Shown in pieces: positions 10,931 through 22,064 of a stretch of 64,000 nucleotides of DNA (position 1 is its first letter; each line of letters starts with the position of its first letter). The notes under the pieces are model-generated. The model was not told the origin of the DNA and did not search any database. It saw only the letters and a program-made list of their open reading frames with translations. Position numbers and translations under genes: made by a program. Origin of the DNA: Agarophyton chilense (taxonomy: Eukaryota > Rhodophyta > Florideophyceae > Gracilariales > Gracilariaceae). Location of the stretch: contig JARGXX010000004.1 of NCBI GenBank assembly GCA_030374765.1, positions 1,674,001 to 1,738,000 of the forward strand, written 5' to 3'.

Positions 10931-11818
10931 TGTAGGACAACGCTTGGAGCGGAGACACCACGAAGATGTTCGGGATCTTCCTCTCTTGAGAGACACGCCT
11001 CAGGCGGAGAAGACGCGTCCCAGCGGAGCACAGAAACAGAGCCACTCTGGAAAGGTACGACGAAGTCGGGTGTAACACCGAGACCAATCCGGCGGGATAT
11101 ACCTAGAGTGTTTAGATGAGCACGGCACAGTCCGGGGTGTGACCAGTCTTAGGCGGAGCGGTTTCACGGCGATTGTAGGAAAAGGAGCGAGGAAACACTC
11201 GTATGAGGAGGGACGATCAAGGTGAGTGAGGCGGCCACTCACGAGAGCCAAAAAAGAGAACAAGAGGAAAACAGGGGCGAACCCCTATATAGGGCGAGAC
11301 TACGACAAGTGTCGGCGATTAAATATGAACCCACGGTGGTGGTAGCACTCTGGTCGACAGAGGGGTGGATAAACTAACGTGCAACGGGCGCTCACGCAGT
11401 ATGCGGTGAAGACGCGCCGAAGGCGAAAACTTCAGAGCCAAGACTCCCTCCTTGGGATCTCCCAAGAGGGTGTTTACTGGGGAGTAGTGCTCAACCTCCT
11501 AAGTAGTGTGGCGCACGGCCCCTGACAGTGGGTGCGCGCCCAAAACATAGACACTAAATAGCGATAGCGTAGCTAAATAAATACTAAAAAATACTAAATA
11601 ATACTATCCATTAAGTAGAATCCGGGCCACGTGTGGCACGCTTCGTACTCGAGCGTGGGCATCCGTGCAGTCCACGTGTTCCACCAGTGTGCACCTCCGG
11701 TCCTAACCGGCCGTCGGCACGCAATAGCGGTATAGCTTGTCATAGACCAAGCTAGTCCTCAAGCGAGCGAAACCTCTAAGTCCTGGGAAGAAACCCCCTT
11801 GAAGGGCATTGTCCTTTA
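10931..11818 (-). repeat. Element A 3' LTR (888 bp)
   Basis: It starts TGTAGGACAA on the plus strand and matches 21170-22057 along its full length. A purine-rich tract (minus strand AAGGAGGGGGATA) abuts it at about 11819-11831, as expected of a polypurine tract. A CTATATAGG box at about 11285 is a candidate LTR promoter element. Confidence 0.9.
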
Positions 11819-11853
11819 TATCCCCCTCCTTAGGTGACGAACACGCCGTCGAC

Positions 11854-13720
11854 ATGGCGGGGAGGCAACGGTCCAACCGGCATAAAAGCGAGCCGCGTAA
11901 CGCGTCCAGCGACCACTCGACTGTCGAAGGCAGAGCTGCACAACCGAACGACAAAGGCACCAACGCGGTAACTACTCCTCGAACTTGGAGCGTTCTTCCG
12001 CATCGTACGCCAACTTCCAGCAAACACATTCTGATACCTCGGCGGCCAGTACTCCCGATGAATGGTGGTAACAATCCCCGCCGAGGTCACTTCTCCGGTT
12101 TCCATTCTGCTCCTCTTCCGCGGGGGAGTGCCTCGTCAACCGCGCCGAGCCGATCCTGGGGTTCCGTTGAAGCTTCAAGCCACATCACTCCTGCGGAGGT
12201 CACCTGGCCCAGTTACGACGAACTCGTCGGATTAAACCCGCGTCAACATGCGGCGATTCTCCGGAGAGTTCCGTGGTCCCATCCGACAGCGGTCTTCGAC
12301 GAAGAACTCGTGGCGTCTTATGCTTATGGCAATGCGCGTCTCCCGGGCGAGCTGCCGGCTTTGATCACCACTTCGTGGGACTGGCGACGCCGTGTGGCGG
12401 TTCCCATTCACGCGATTCTGCGGCGAAGGCGCGAGTCGGCAGAAGAGGCGCATTGTACCTTCGTCCGCATCGGCTACTCACGGATCAACCGGGCAATCTT
12501 TCAATACCCCATCCCAGACGAATTCGGCTTCGACCTAAGGATGTACCGGACGCAGGGTGAGGTCGGCTATTGTGACCGCCTTGCGGCGTTGGAAACTTAC
12601 GCATGGCGCAGCCAACCACGAGCGCGTCAAGAAGCGATCTGCTGGGTCCGTCCGATCATTCGTGCCGAGTTCCGTCACCTTCGTCGTGAGTCCCGATATC
12701 GGTGGTTACACAACTTTATCTGCGAGCAGCGTCGGGGCAGATCCCGCTTTGGGTTCTTTGTCCCTTATCAGAACACGGAGATAAACCGGATTAGCCCCTT
12801 CTACCAGTTTGGGCGATACGTTCCCCTGCCTGTGTGGTGTTCCTCCGTCGAGGTGTGCCGGGTATGTTACGTGGAGTTGCCTCCAGTCGTCTCCTATCTG
12901 GGCTCGTACCTCATCGAGGATCCGCACTCCGGCTTATGGTCCGTGATCCAAACCGAATGGGCAGTCCGTGCCGCGGCGTACGTCTTGTGGGAAGCCTACG
13001 ACCAGTATCGACTGTGGTATCTTCCTCCGCGTTTGCGTGGTTACATCCGGCAGCTGGACCTTCAACTCCCTCTTGGAGGTGTCAATAACGCTGATGAAGC
13101 TCAGGAGCTCATCGACATCATTAGGCGTGTCGACTGGGCTGTCGTGCCTGTCCGGCAGAGAAACTGTGGTCAAGAAGCCGGTGGGGCTGATCGGTCTCCG
13201 GGGCGTCGCACGCCGTTGGCGGGAGATTTCATATTCTTTAACCCATGGGAGCAGCAAGAGATCTCCGAGGCGGAGGCGTCGGCACTCCAGATGGCTCCGC
13301 GAGGCATACCATACGGGCACCCCGTGGGGTTTGTCAACTCGGATGACTTCTACTACTCCTATGGCGGTGATGATCTCCAGGAGGAGGCGGGCGAATACCG
13401 TGGCGACGAGGTCATGGAAGACGTGGGAGACCGATGGCGCCGATACTATGGCGCAGCCGGCGCAGGGAGCGACTCACGCAGGTGCGGTCATCGATCCAGT
13501 GGCGGCGGCGTTGCCGGACGAACCGGAAGTTATCGAGGTTCCCATAAGCCCAGAGGCAGTCGTGATCTCCCAGTTCCTTCCGGGTGTTGGACTGAACGGG
13601 CAAGCGGCGAGCGGCGACATCGGTGGAATTAGAGACGCCCTCGTGGCACGCCTGACCGGCGGGAGTAACTCCGCTAGGGATTCGGTTGGGGCGCACGGCA
13701 ATCCGGGTTCTTCCAACTAA
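11854..13720 (+). CDS. Antisense accessory ORF of element A (about 610 codons), unknown family
   Basis: This long plus-strand coding region runs opposite to gag-pol, between the chromodomain and the 3' LTR. The preferred start is the ATG at 11854, about 35 bases inside the LTR, because the homologous ORF in element B starts at the equivalent place with the same MA[GA]R beginning. The protein has a disordered, Ser/Thr/Pro-rich N-terminus of about 110 residues. An aromatic- and Arg-rich central domain follows (blocks SWDWRRRVAVPIH, QEAICWVRPIIRAEFR, FFVPYQNTEINRI and AYDQYRLWYLPPR). The tail is acidic, then Gly/Ala-rich, and the C-terminal patch is conserved with B. I recognise no domain and see no transmembrane segment or zinc motif. 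It looks nearly whole, with about one break. Antisense ORFs are known in some plant Ty3/gypsy elements, for example maize Grande. Confidence 0.75.
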
Positions 13721-13890
13721 TCTCTTGTGATCTTGGTTGGTATATCCCGCTATGCGGTAGTGTGTGCAGCAACATCAAAAATAGTAAACTGCTTCCGTCT
13801 ATGACGTATTTGTTTGCTTTCTTCTCTTCCACTTCTTCTGAGTGTCCTTCTACAGGTCTTCTGTGCATCTTCTCCTTCTTCCAAGGGTCC

Positions 13891-14631
13891 TTATCCAGAT
13901 CTTCTGTTCCTTAATCCCCATCGGGTGTCTTCTTTTCCCACTTGGGCTCGGTCTATGGTAGCCGGCAAAGCCGTGACAGTACGACGATGATACTGTACCA
14001 CCTTTGACCGAGGTAGGTGCTCTATCGGTTCGTCTGAATCCCATTCGGGGCCGTAACCGTGCCAACGGACCAAGTATTGGATATACCCCTTTAGGTGGTA
14101 GGAGTGCTCCAAAATGCGTCCGACCACGAACTCTTGTCGGTACACTTCCCGGCCATCCCGGATGACGGTGTCACTATTTACGGGTGGTACCCGTCCTGAG
14201 CCAGGGGGTACCGAAGTGATCACGCATTGGGCGGTTTCGCTCCGGTCGGACCGTGTAGCGCGCAAGGCAGTCCTCGGCTGAGTAGAATGTCGACCCGACT
14301 TCGGCGGTTCATTTTCCCCAAGTACCAGGCTTGTTTCGGCGCTTCCCACTCCGGTTGGAGGGCCCACACCGGCAGGTGACCCGGGTGGCCGTTTCGCTAA
14401 TCGGCATGGTGAAGCTCGCTTCGGCGGTGAGATTGGCTGGGGCGGTGGCGCATTCTCGCACCTCTCTGTCCCACGGCGAGGTTCCGTGTAGTCACGTGAA
14501 TGTTCCAATGGCTGGCTGTCCGGCGTTGGCGCCGTGGATGTATCCGCCTCTCTGTGCGGAGTACTTGGCGGTGCGTCGTCCACTCGTACTGTATCAGGCT
14601 GCAGTGCATCGAGCGCATTTGCATTCCGCAT
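13891..14631 (-). CDS. Integrase tail with chromodomain (element A)
   Basis: A Pro/Ser/Thr-rich segment leads into a chromodomain at about 13981-14133. It reads EFVVGRILEHSY, then YLVRWHGYGPEWDSDEPIEH, which matches the aromatic-cage and WxGYG pattern of retrotransposon chromodomains. In chromoviruses this domain binds modified histones and steers integration. The equivalent in element B is at 34963-35169. Its position at the end of pol agrees with the family order. Confidence 0.85.
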   Translation of the reverse strand: MRNANALDALQPDTVRVDDAPPSTPHREADTSTAPTPDSQPLEHSRDYTEPRRGTERCENAPPPQPISPPKRASPCRLAKRPPGSPAGVGPPTGVGSAETSLVLGENEPPKSGRHSTQPRTALRATRSDRSETAQCVITSVPPGSGRVPPVNSDTVIRDGREVYRQEFVVGRILEHSYHLKGYIQYLVRWHGYGPEWDSDEPIEHLPRSKVVQYHRRTVTALPATIDRAQVGKEDTRWGLRNRRSG

Positions 14632-15045
14632 TGCACGTGTGGTGACACCTCAGCGAGTGTTGGTGGCGTTATCCGCAGCTGCGTTCTGAGGCTTGGATAG
14701 CGAATGCGTCCAGTCGTGCAGGACGTCGGTATCAGGCACCCCTGATGGGCAAAGAATGACACGCGACGGTGCGGCGTTTCCAGCGACGGTATCGACTGGA
14801 TTAGGACGGCTGTCGGGCGCCTCCCCCTCCTTAGACGATGCACCGGAGTTGGTGTCCGTCGGGTGGACTGGGGAGGAGCGACGAATGCGCAACACGATTC
14901 CTTGCGGGTTGGGCGCCGTGGGTAGCGGAAGGTCAGACAAACCCCGAGATGGGTGTGGTAAGGCGTAGGGGCGCGGGTGGACCTGGGGTAGGGGGGTCGA
15001 TGAATCCGTTTCAACGGGAGCAGTCACACCAGTAGGTTGGGATGT

Positions 15046-16833
15046 TTACGGCGGAGGAGCCGATACCACGCGATCGCGGGAGATGCGTTCGTGATTACCA
15101 GCGAGGTCAACAACGACAGTGTCGAGAGCCACCGAAATAACCCGAAAGGGGCCGTTGGCAACGGGTGACAGCTTGTGGCGTTTCTCCTTGTCTGGGTTCC
15201 AATACTCCTTGCGGATGAATACATAACCGTCGGGGGCGAGTCGGGGGGGCGAGCGAGGGGCTTTGGTATCAAAGTCACGCTTGTAAGCGGCCTGGGCTCG
15301 GCCCATTGAACGCCGTGCGGCGGGAACGAGCTTCGTTAGCCAAGGTTTCCACGCTTCGTGGTAAGCAGTCGGTGACGGAAAGGTATCCAGCGTGGGCTGT
15401 GGCTCCAGCGCCACGGGCGGTGGGGTACGGGACAGTACCAGCTCGAAGGGCGTTAATCCAGTTGTCCTGTGCATTTGCGCTTTGTACGAAAAGGTTAGCG
15501 CATAAGTGAACAAGCCCCAATCTTTGGGGTGGTCTGCAACGTATGAACGGAGTGTCGCAAGTAATGTCCGTTTGAACCGTTCGGCCTTCCCATTAGTTTG
15601 CGGGTGGTAAGTGGTCGTGAACCGGTTCTTAATGTCCAAGATGCGACACACATCCTCGAAGAAACGAGAGGCGAACTGTCTCCCGTTATCGGAGAGGAGG
15701 TTGACCGGTGGACCGTAGACGAAGAACCAGTGTAGGACGAAGGCTTGAGCCACGCTCATAGCGGAGATCTTCCGTAACGGTACGGTCCGGACCAGCTTGG
15801 AGAAGCAATCCGTAATTACGAGTAAGAACTTGTAATTCCGCTTAGTGGAAAGGAAGGGACCGAGTATATCGATGGCCACAAACTCCAATGGAGCGCGAGA
15901 TGAAAACAGCTTCAACTTCGTCGCGTGACGGCGGAGTTTGACACGGTTCCGAGCGGAATCGGTACAAAACCGCACCGTTGCGTAGCAGTCCACTACCATG
16001 GCAGGCCCGTAGAAGTTACGGCGTAGGGTGAGGTAAAGTTTCCGTCCCCCGACGTGGCCACTCAGTTTGGAGTAGTGCGTCAACTGCAATACTCTCGACT
16101 GGAGGATATGTGGTACCACGAATTGTGGGTGCAATCCGACAGTCCGTACAAGGTATCCGGCGTCATTCACCTGAAAGGGGAGAGTACCTCCTCCATTGAG
16201 TTGAGCGCGGACCTTCGCGCAGAACGGGTCAGCGAATTGCTCCCGTATCATCTCCTCTGGAGTAATAGGCACGAAGTTCCCTGGTAAGGGTTTCTCGGAA
16301 TTTTCCGAGAGAAGAAAGTCGTCCAATTCAGAACCGGAATCTGAAGAGTCCGTGTCTCGTTCCTCGTCCTTGATGGTAGCGTCGTCGCCATTCACTGCAA
16401 AGAAGGGTATTTCATCGTCTTGGACGGGTAGTGATTCGCCAGTATGGACCAGGCGGGAGAGAGCATCGGCTTGGGTGTTGAACGATCCATTTCGGTACTG
16501 CACGTCAAAGTCAAATTCCGCTAGACGAAGACGCCAACGCATCCAGCGGCCTGAAGGCTCCGAGATGGAGAGTAGCCATCGAAGCGATGCGTGGTCCGTG
16601 AAAACGGTGAAATGATTACCCATGAGATAGGGGCGCAACGTTTGTAATGCCCACACTACTGCAAGGCATTCCTTCTCCGAGACGGAGTAATTCTTCTCGT
16701 GGACGTTTAGCGATCGGGACCAGTACCCTACGGGGCATCCTTCCCCATTGGGTGCAGTTTGGAACAGTGCACAAACTACTTGGTAGTCGCTGGCGTCCGT
16801 ATCTACGGTGAAGGGCCTTCCAGGCTTGGGCAA
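15046..16833 (-). CDS. RNase H and integrase (element A)
   Basis: The N-terminal part is a Ty3-type RNase H (VDTDASDYQV, SEKECLAVVWAL, FTDHASLRWLL, DALSRL). The integrase follows, with a zinc-binding region, a core beginning FVAIDILGPF, the second Asp in LLSDNGRQFASRF and the Glu in NGKAERF. Its C-terminal end carries a GPF motif (PVANGPFRVIS). RNase H removes template RNA and integrase inserts the cDNA. Order and motifs match element B closely. Confidence 0.9.
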   Translation of the reverse strand: MPKPGRPFTVDTDASDYQVVCALFQTAPNGEGCPVGYWSRSLNVHEKNYSVSEKECLAVVWALQTLRPYLMGNHFTVFTDHASLRWLLSISEPSGRWMRWRLRLAEFDFDVQYRNGSFNTQADALSRLVHTGESLPVQDDEIPFFAVNGDDATIKDEERDTDSSDSGSELDDFLLSENSEKPLPGNFVPITPEEMIREQFADPFCAKVRAQLNGGGTLPFQVNDAGYLVRTVGLHPQFVVPHILQSRVLQLTHYSKLSGHVGGRKLYLTLRRNFYGPAMVVDCYATVRFCTDSARNRVKLRRHATKLKLFSSRAPLEFVAIDILGPFLSTKRNYKFLLVITDCFSKLVRTVPLRKISAMSVAQAFVLHWFFVYGPPVNLLSDNGRQFASRFFEDVCRILDIKNRFTTTYHPQTNGKAERFKRTLLATLRSYVADHPKDWGLFTYALTFSYKAQMHRTTGLTPFELVLSRTPPPVALEPQPTLDTFPSPTAYHEAWKPWLTKLVPAARRSMGRAQAAYKRDFDTKAPRSPPRLAPDGYVFIRKEYWNPDKEKRHKLSPVANGPFRVISVALDTVVVDLAGNHERISRDRVVSAPPP

Positions 16834-16864
16834 CGACAGGATCGGGGCGGAGACGACAGAATCC

Positions 16865-17728
16865 TTAAGAGAGTTGAAAGATTCCGTTTGAACTGGGGGT
16901 TAAGGGGTCCAGTTTTGGTGGTTGGCCTTTCCCCAAAAGCGCGTTTAACGGTGCAGCCTTGTCCGCAAAGTGCGGGATGACTCGTCGGTAGACGTTTGCG
17001 AGTCCCATAAAGGAACGAAGCTCGGTTTGCCTCCGCGGTTCTTTAGCCTCTTTGAGTGACTTAACACGAGTCTCCTCGATTGTAACACGTCCTGGACGGA
17101 TAAAATGGCCGAGATACTTCACGATGTCGGTCAAGAAGTCACATTTCTTCAACTTAACAGTGACACCCGCATCTCGAAGCGTGGTCATTGTATCTCTCAC
17201 ATGAGTGAGATGTTTGTCCAGATTATCTGATAAGACGATTATATCATCCAGGTAGACCAGGCAGGTACGCCATTTGAAGCGGGCCAATAGGATGTTGATG
17301 GCTCGCTGGAAAGTAGCGGGGGCGTTGGGAAGACCAAAACGCATCCGTTTGAAACGGTAGAGACCGGAGTGACACGCGAAAGCGGTTTTATCCTGGTCTT
17401 GCTTCCTTACCGGAACTTACCAGTATCCCCAATTGGCGTCCAGGGTTGTAAAGACGGTGGCGGTGCCCAGCGAGTCAATTTACTCGTCCATTCTTGGGAT
17501 TGGATACACGTCCTTGACTGTGACGGCATTCAACCGACGGTAGTCGACGCAAAACCCCCAGGAACCATCCTGCTTTGGAGCCAGTACTACTGGAGAAGCC
17601 CAAGGCGACTGAGCCGGTTCAATGACTCCTGCTCGAAGCATTTTATCCACTTCTGCCTTTTCCTTCGGGCGTGCGGCGGGTCCGGCACGGTTTGGGTGCT
17701 GAGAGATGGGTCGGGTGTCCGGTAGCAA
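16865..17728 (-). CDS. Reverse transcriptase region (element A)
   Basis: The Ty3-type motifs run in order: AGVIEPAQSPWASPVVL, CVDYRRLNAVT, MRFGLPNAPATFQRAIN and the catalytic LVYLDDIIVLS (YxDD). The end is KYLGHFIRPGRV and LRSFMGLANVYRRVIPHF, which lead into RNase H. The region is broken. Confidence 0.85.
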
Positions 17729-17773
17729 ATCAATCCGGTGTTCCGTAGTAACAATCTCACCAAGGGAGCCGTC

Positions 17774-18940
17774 TCACATAGTGGTGAAGTCCCTCAAGAG
17801 TTCTTGCAATCGATGGCGGTATGACTCCGGGACGTGGCTGAGATCCAGGTCCTCGAGTTCTTGGACTGGATCGGGGCGGTCACCACTCGTTGAAATGGGC
17901 TGCGTCCCTGATGTTACAGGCTGAGCCCCGGGTACCGGCGATGAAACGGGTTCCGGGCTGTCCCCCTCCTTAGAGTGAACGAGCCCGAGAACGTCAGCTG
18001 CGGTCAGCTTTGTAGGCACCATAGCGATGGGGTGCGGCATGACGGACCCTATCACTGGGTTCTTCACCAGATACTGGGATACAGTCCCTCGATTGGCGAT
18101 CAGCACGTGAAACGGTTGGTTTGGCTCCACATGGACGATTCCATTCGCAATTGCGAGGCTGTGCCTGTCATACAGTGACGACAATGGTTGCAAAACCCGG
18201 AGTCCGTGTTGACGGGAGGTTACTTTCACCATCATTTGTGACTCAGGCGGGACGCACAACGACGCTGCGACGCGGAGCTTATTAGATTCACGTTTATGCG
18301 GTCTAGGTTCCGGTGCTGCCGGTAGCAGGACATGCTTCTTCGTGGCACGCCTAAGCGGACGACGAACAATCGGAGTGGACGATCCATCCTCCATCTCGAC
18401 ACGCCGCTGGCGGGGAAAGATCGCTTCGACGAAGCTGTCGCAAAAGTTGCAATCCAAGATGACTGGGGCGGCTAATTTCCGACATACGACGAAGTCGAGT
18501 TTCACCACGCGAGCGCCAACGCAGACTACCAGTTCTATGAACCCCACCGTATCCAACGGTTTGTTGTTCGCGTCAGCTACCTCCGGGACGTGGCAGCGGC
18601 GGATCCTAGACTGTAAAGAAGGCGGTAACACTTCCTCCACGACAAAGTTCGGACCGGCACCGGTGTCTAAGACAGTAACGTGTCGCACCATGAACTGGGG
18701 TGAAAGGCCAAGGTCAGCATAGACCTTGTAGTTTGTCTTGGCCATCACCAGAACTCTATCCGGGAACCGGTTATGGGAAACACGTTTCCACGGACGACGC
18801 AGAACACTAAAGTGTTCCGAGTTCACGTCATTGACGGCCTCCTTCCTTGAAAAGATTTCGACCGGGGAGCGAGGCTTGGACGCCTCGGGCGCCGTCGACC
18901 TCAACTCTGAGGGCGCCCCTCCTTGAGAGGAGACTCCCAC
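17774..18940 (-). CDS. Protease region (element A)
   Basis: A retroviral-type aspartic protease signature (VLDTGAGPNFVVE) lies about 90 residues in, followed by the second hydrophobic block VILDCNFCDSFV. A long linker with paired basic residues leads to the reverse transcriptase. The same arrangement is seen in element B at 38676-40178. Confidence 0.8.
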   Translation of the reverse strand: MGVSSQGGAPSELRSTAPEASKPRSPVEIFSRKEAVNDVNSEHFSVLRRPWKRVSHNRFPDRVLVMAKTNYKVYADLGLSPQFMVRHVTVLDTGAGPNFVVEEVLPPSLQSRIRRCHVPEVADANNKPLDTVGFIELVVCVGARVVKLDFVVCRKLAAPVILDCNFCDSFVEAIFPRQRRVEMEDGSSTPIVRRPLRRATKKHVLLPAAPEPRPHKRESNKLRVAASLCVPPESQMMVKVTSRQHGLRVLQPLSSLYDRHSLAIANGIVHVEPNQPFHVLIANRGTVSQYLVKNPVIGSVMPHPIAMVPTKLTAADVLGLVHSKEGDSPEPVSSPVPGAQPVTSGTQPISTSGDRPDPVQELEDLDLSHVPESYRHRLQELLRDFTTM

Positions 18941-19189
18941 ATTTAGTTTTTCTGGGCCTACTCCGCCGGATGCGGCTGCTCAAGACATTGATCAGGCAAC
19001 GCCGGGGCATCAGGTCCAGAAGGTACCGCAGAAGCGGTGGGGTGACCGACCACGTCGGTGACACGGGAATCCGGTGCAGGTACGACCCGAGCTCGGGGAA
19101 GCGACACGTGACGTGGAACATCCGCTCGAGCACGGATATACGATGCAATCGGGACAGCTGCTTTGTCCTCCGGAGATAGGGCCTCGTAA

Positions 19190-21081
19190 TTGACTACGAC
19201 TTGTGCCCATTCTCAGAGAAACAACACACATTGTGGAGAAGTATGGCCTGGTTTGTAGCAGAGATGACAAACCAGACCAGAAGCCGGCGTTGGGTGGCGA
19301 GGCTCGGCGAACTTCACCGCGGGGCGGGTATCTCGCCAACCAGGACGCTAAAAGCGGACATTACCACTCTCGTATGGGACGCGTGACTAACGAACGCGAC
19401 CATTATCGGCATAGAGTAGCGTGTCATCCCCAATCACGTATTGTGACTCGTCCAAGGTTGAGGGTAACTCCGTTGTCGGGATGGAATAAACGTCGCTATA
19501 GGCTAGCTGCACGTTATCATAATCCCTTCGAAAGGCCTGTTTGTCGATCATCGAAGCTGACGGGGTACCCGGTTGTAACATCAACGCTTTTGCGGACCTA
19601 CCCCTGGAGCCAGGAGTGCGTGCGCGCAGGGCTTCACCTTCTGCACGAGCGAACAGCACTAGTTCCAAATACGTGGCTTTAGGACTATCTTCTCGACGTC
19701 GAGCAACAAGAGTCCGGATCGCCGGGCCCAAACCATCGACAAACGTGGTACAACGCTCTTCAGCGGGGTAAACATTGCCACATAGGTGGAAGGCCTTGTT
19801 AAGGCGCGACGAATAATCGGTTTCCGACTCGCCTGGACGTTGGCGAGTGTCCCGGAGGGCTAGTATAGCCTGCTTAATGGCGGAATTAGTAGCATACGAC
19901 CTCAGGAGGTATTGAAATGCTTCAGGCCAGCATGTGACTCCTCCTTCGGAGGCGCATGATGAACCTCTGACAGAGTGATACTGATCTTCTGCAAGCCCAC
20001 GTAAGAAGTACGGTAAGGAAATGTAGGCCTGTCCCTCGTTCATTCCAAGGATGTCAGCTTCCGCGACAAAGTGTGCCAAGAAATCCAACACCAATATTGG
20101 GTCTTCTCCAGAAAACAACTGGTTGCGAAGTGAGAGCTGCATTCGCTTAATGCAGTCCTTCACTCTTCCCGTACCACGGGGTGTACGATCCAAAGAGGAG
20201 TCCTCCAAACAGTAGTACCGGTATGATAAGAGCTTCTTAAAGAGCGAATTGGTCGGTTTCAGCTCCTTCAAACCTGTGTGCTTCCTTCCCTTCGTGCGGG
20301 CGCGGATGACACCATGTGTGGCTGTTGACCGCTTAGAGCATGAGGAACGCTCACGGCGAGCTACTTCCACCGATGAATCGGAAGAGTCGGACTCCGAGGA
20401 TGAGGAGTATGAAGGTTCGGGATCCGTGTTTCTTCGCTTCCCTCGAGCCTGGCGGTTCTCTTCCTTACTTCCCTTGTAGGATACTGCAACCGGCTCGGCC
20501 GGATCATCCCCCGACATTAGGGTTTGTTCCAACGTCTCAAGACGGCTTCGGACGCGCGAGAACTTGTCCGCGTCGTCCTTGACAAAGGCCGAGGGTCCAC
20601 CAAGGGACTCTAGAATCGAGTTCACGTCCGCACGGAGGACACCGAGGTCCTCAGAAAAATCCTGCGTAGCAGTGTCATTTACCTTCTTGCGAGGGGAATC
20701 GAACTCCTCTGCAAGGATGACTTGAGCTTCCCGCATAGAGCGGAGTCGCTCTTCTACAGCTGCAAAGCTGGGAGGGAGATTGACGTCCCTAGCAGGGGAG
20801 AGCATCTGGGCAGCGGCAGACGCCGGTCCTGCTCCACTTGCTGGGGGTGTCGAATCAGAGACAGGAGGTCTCGAGGTCCTTCCACCTGGCACGCCAGTCA
20901 ATCCACCGGTTTGAGACCGTGAACGGACCGGGATACGGGATGGTTGCGATGGAGCCGGTGCACCGGTTTGACTCCGCGTCCTCGGACGGTCTTTGGACGA
21001 CATGAGATCAGAATCCGTTACAACGTGAATATCCAAACCCGATCGGCTAGTGGGGCCTAGAAACTTTTTCAAAGAGAGCAA
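19190..21081 (-). CDS. Gag region (element A)
   Basis: The N-terminus is Ser/Arg/Pro-rich and a coiled-coil segment follows (FAAVEERLRSMREAQVILAEE, abridged). The conserved capsid-like domain contains DCIKRMQLSLRNQLFSG, TCWPEAFQYLLRSYATNS and RLNKAFHLCGNVYP. A CCHC zinc knuckle (CHLCYKPGHTSPQC) lies at about 19215-19260. The homologous gag of element B has the same order. Confidence 0.85.
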
Positions 21082-21150
21082 CTGAGATCAACATCAATTT
21101 GCGAGTCTTCTTTTCTATTAATCGTGACTGAATGTGCCCGACTCAAACAT

Positions 21151-21166
21151 CTAAGTCGGGAGACCA
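21151..21166 (-). other. Primer-binding site of element A
   Basis: Three bases inside the 5' LTR, the minus strand reads TGGTCTCCCGACTTAG, complementary to a tRNA 3' end finishing in CCA. Element B has the identical 16 bases at 42457-42472. Confidence 0.7.
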
Positions 21167-21169
21167 GTT

Positions 21170-22057
21170 TGTAGGACAAAGCTTGGAGCGGAGACACCAC
21201 GAAGATGTTCGGGATCTTCCTCTCTTGAGAGACACACCTCAGGCAGAGGAGACGCGTCCCAGCGGAGAACAGAAACAGAGCCACTCTGGAAAGGCACGAC
21301 GGAGTCGGGTGTAAGACCGAGGCCAATCCGGCGGGATATACCTAGAGTGTTTAGGTGACCACGGCATAGTCCGGGGTATGACCAGTCCTAGGCGGAGCGG
21401 TACCACGGCGATTGTCGGAAAAGGAGCGAGGAAACACTCGTATGAGGGGGGACGAGCGAGGTGAGTGAGGCGGCCACTCACGAGAGCCAAAAAGGAGAAC
21501 AAGAGGAAAACAGAGGCGAACCCCTATATAGGGCGAGACTACGCCAAGTGTCGGCGATTAAATATGAACCCACGGTGGTGGTAGCACTCTGGTCGACAGA
21601 GGGGTGGATGAACTAACGTGCAAAGTGCGCTCACGCAGTATGCGGTGAAGACGCGCCGAAGGCGAAAACTTCAGAGCCAAGACTCCCTCCTTGGGATCTC
21701 CCAAGAGGGTGTTTACTGGGGAGTAGTGCTCAACCTCCTAAGTAGTGTGGCGCGCGGCCCCTGACAGTGGGTGCGCGCCCAAAACATAGACACTAAATAG
21801 CGATAGCGTAGCTAAATAAATACTAAATAATACTAAATAATACTAACCATTAGGTAGAATCCGGGCCACGTGTGGCACGCCTCGTACTCGAGCGTGAGCA
21901 TCCGTGCAGTCCACGTGTTCCACCAGTGTTCATCTCCGGTCCTAACCGGCCATCGGCACGCAATAGCGGTATAGCTTGTCATAGACCAAGCTTGTCCTCA
22001 AGCGAGCGAAACCTCTAAGTCCTGGGAAGAAACCCCCTTGAAGGGCATTGTCCTTCA
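21170..22057 (-). repeat. Element A 5' LTR (888 bp)
   Basis: This is the pair of 10931-11818, with the short inverted termini TGTAGGACAA and TTGTCCTTCA. It is followed by the target duplication GAAAA at 22058-22062. Confidence 0.92.
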
Positions 22058-22064
22058 GAAAAGC

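Larger units (their letters stand above)
10931..22057 (-). mobile_element. Element A: chromodomain Ty3/gypsy LTR retrotransposon
   Basis: An 11.1-kb element on the minus strand is bounded by two 888-bp LTRs and a 5-bp target-site duplication GAAAA (10926-10930 and 22058-22062). In minus-strand order it holds gag, protease, reverse transcriptase, RNase H, integrase and a chromodomain, plus a long ORF on the opposite strand next to the 3' LTR. The chromodomain after integrase places it among chromoviruses. The LTRs differ at roughly 4-5% of positions by eye, so it is the oldest of the three large elements. The pol region is broken, with roughly five or six breaks. It is a sister of element B. 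Confidence 0.93.
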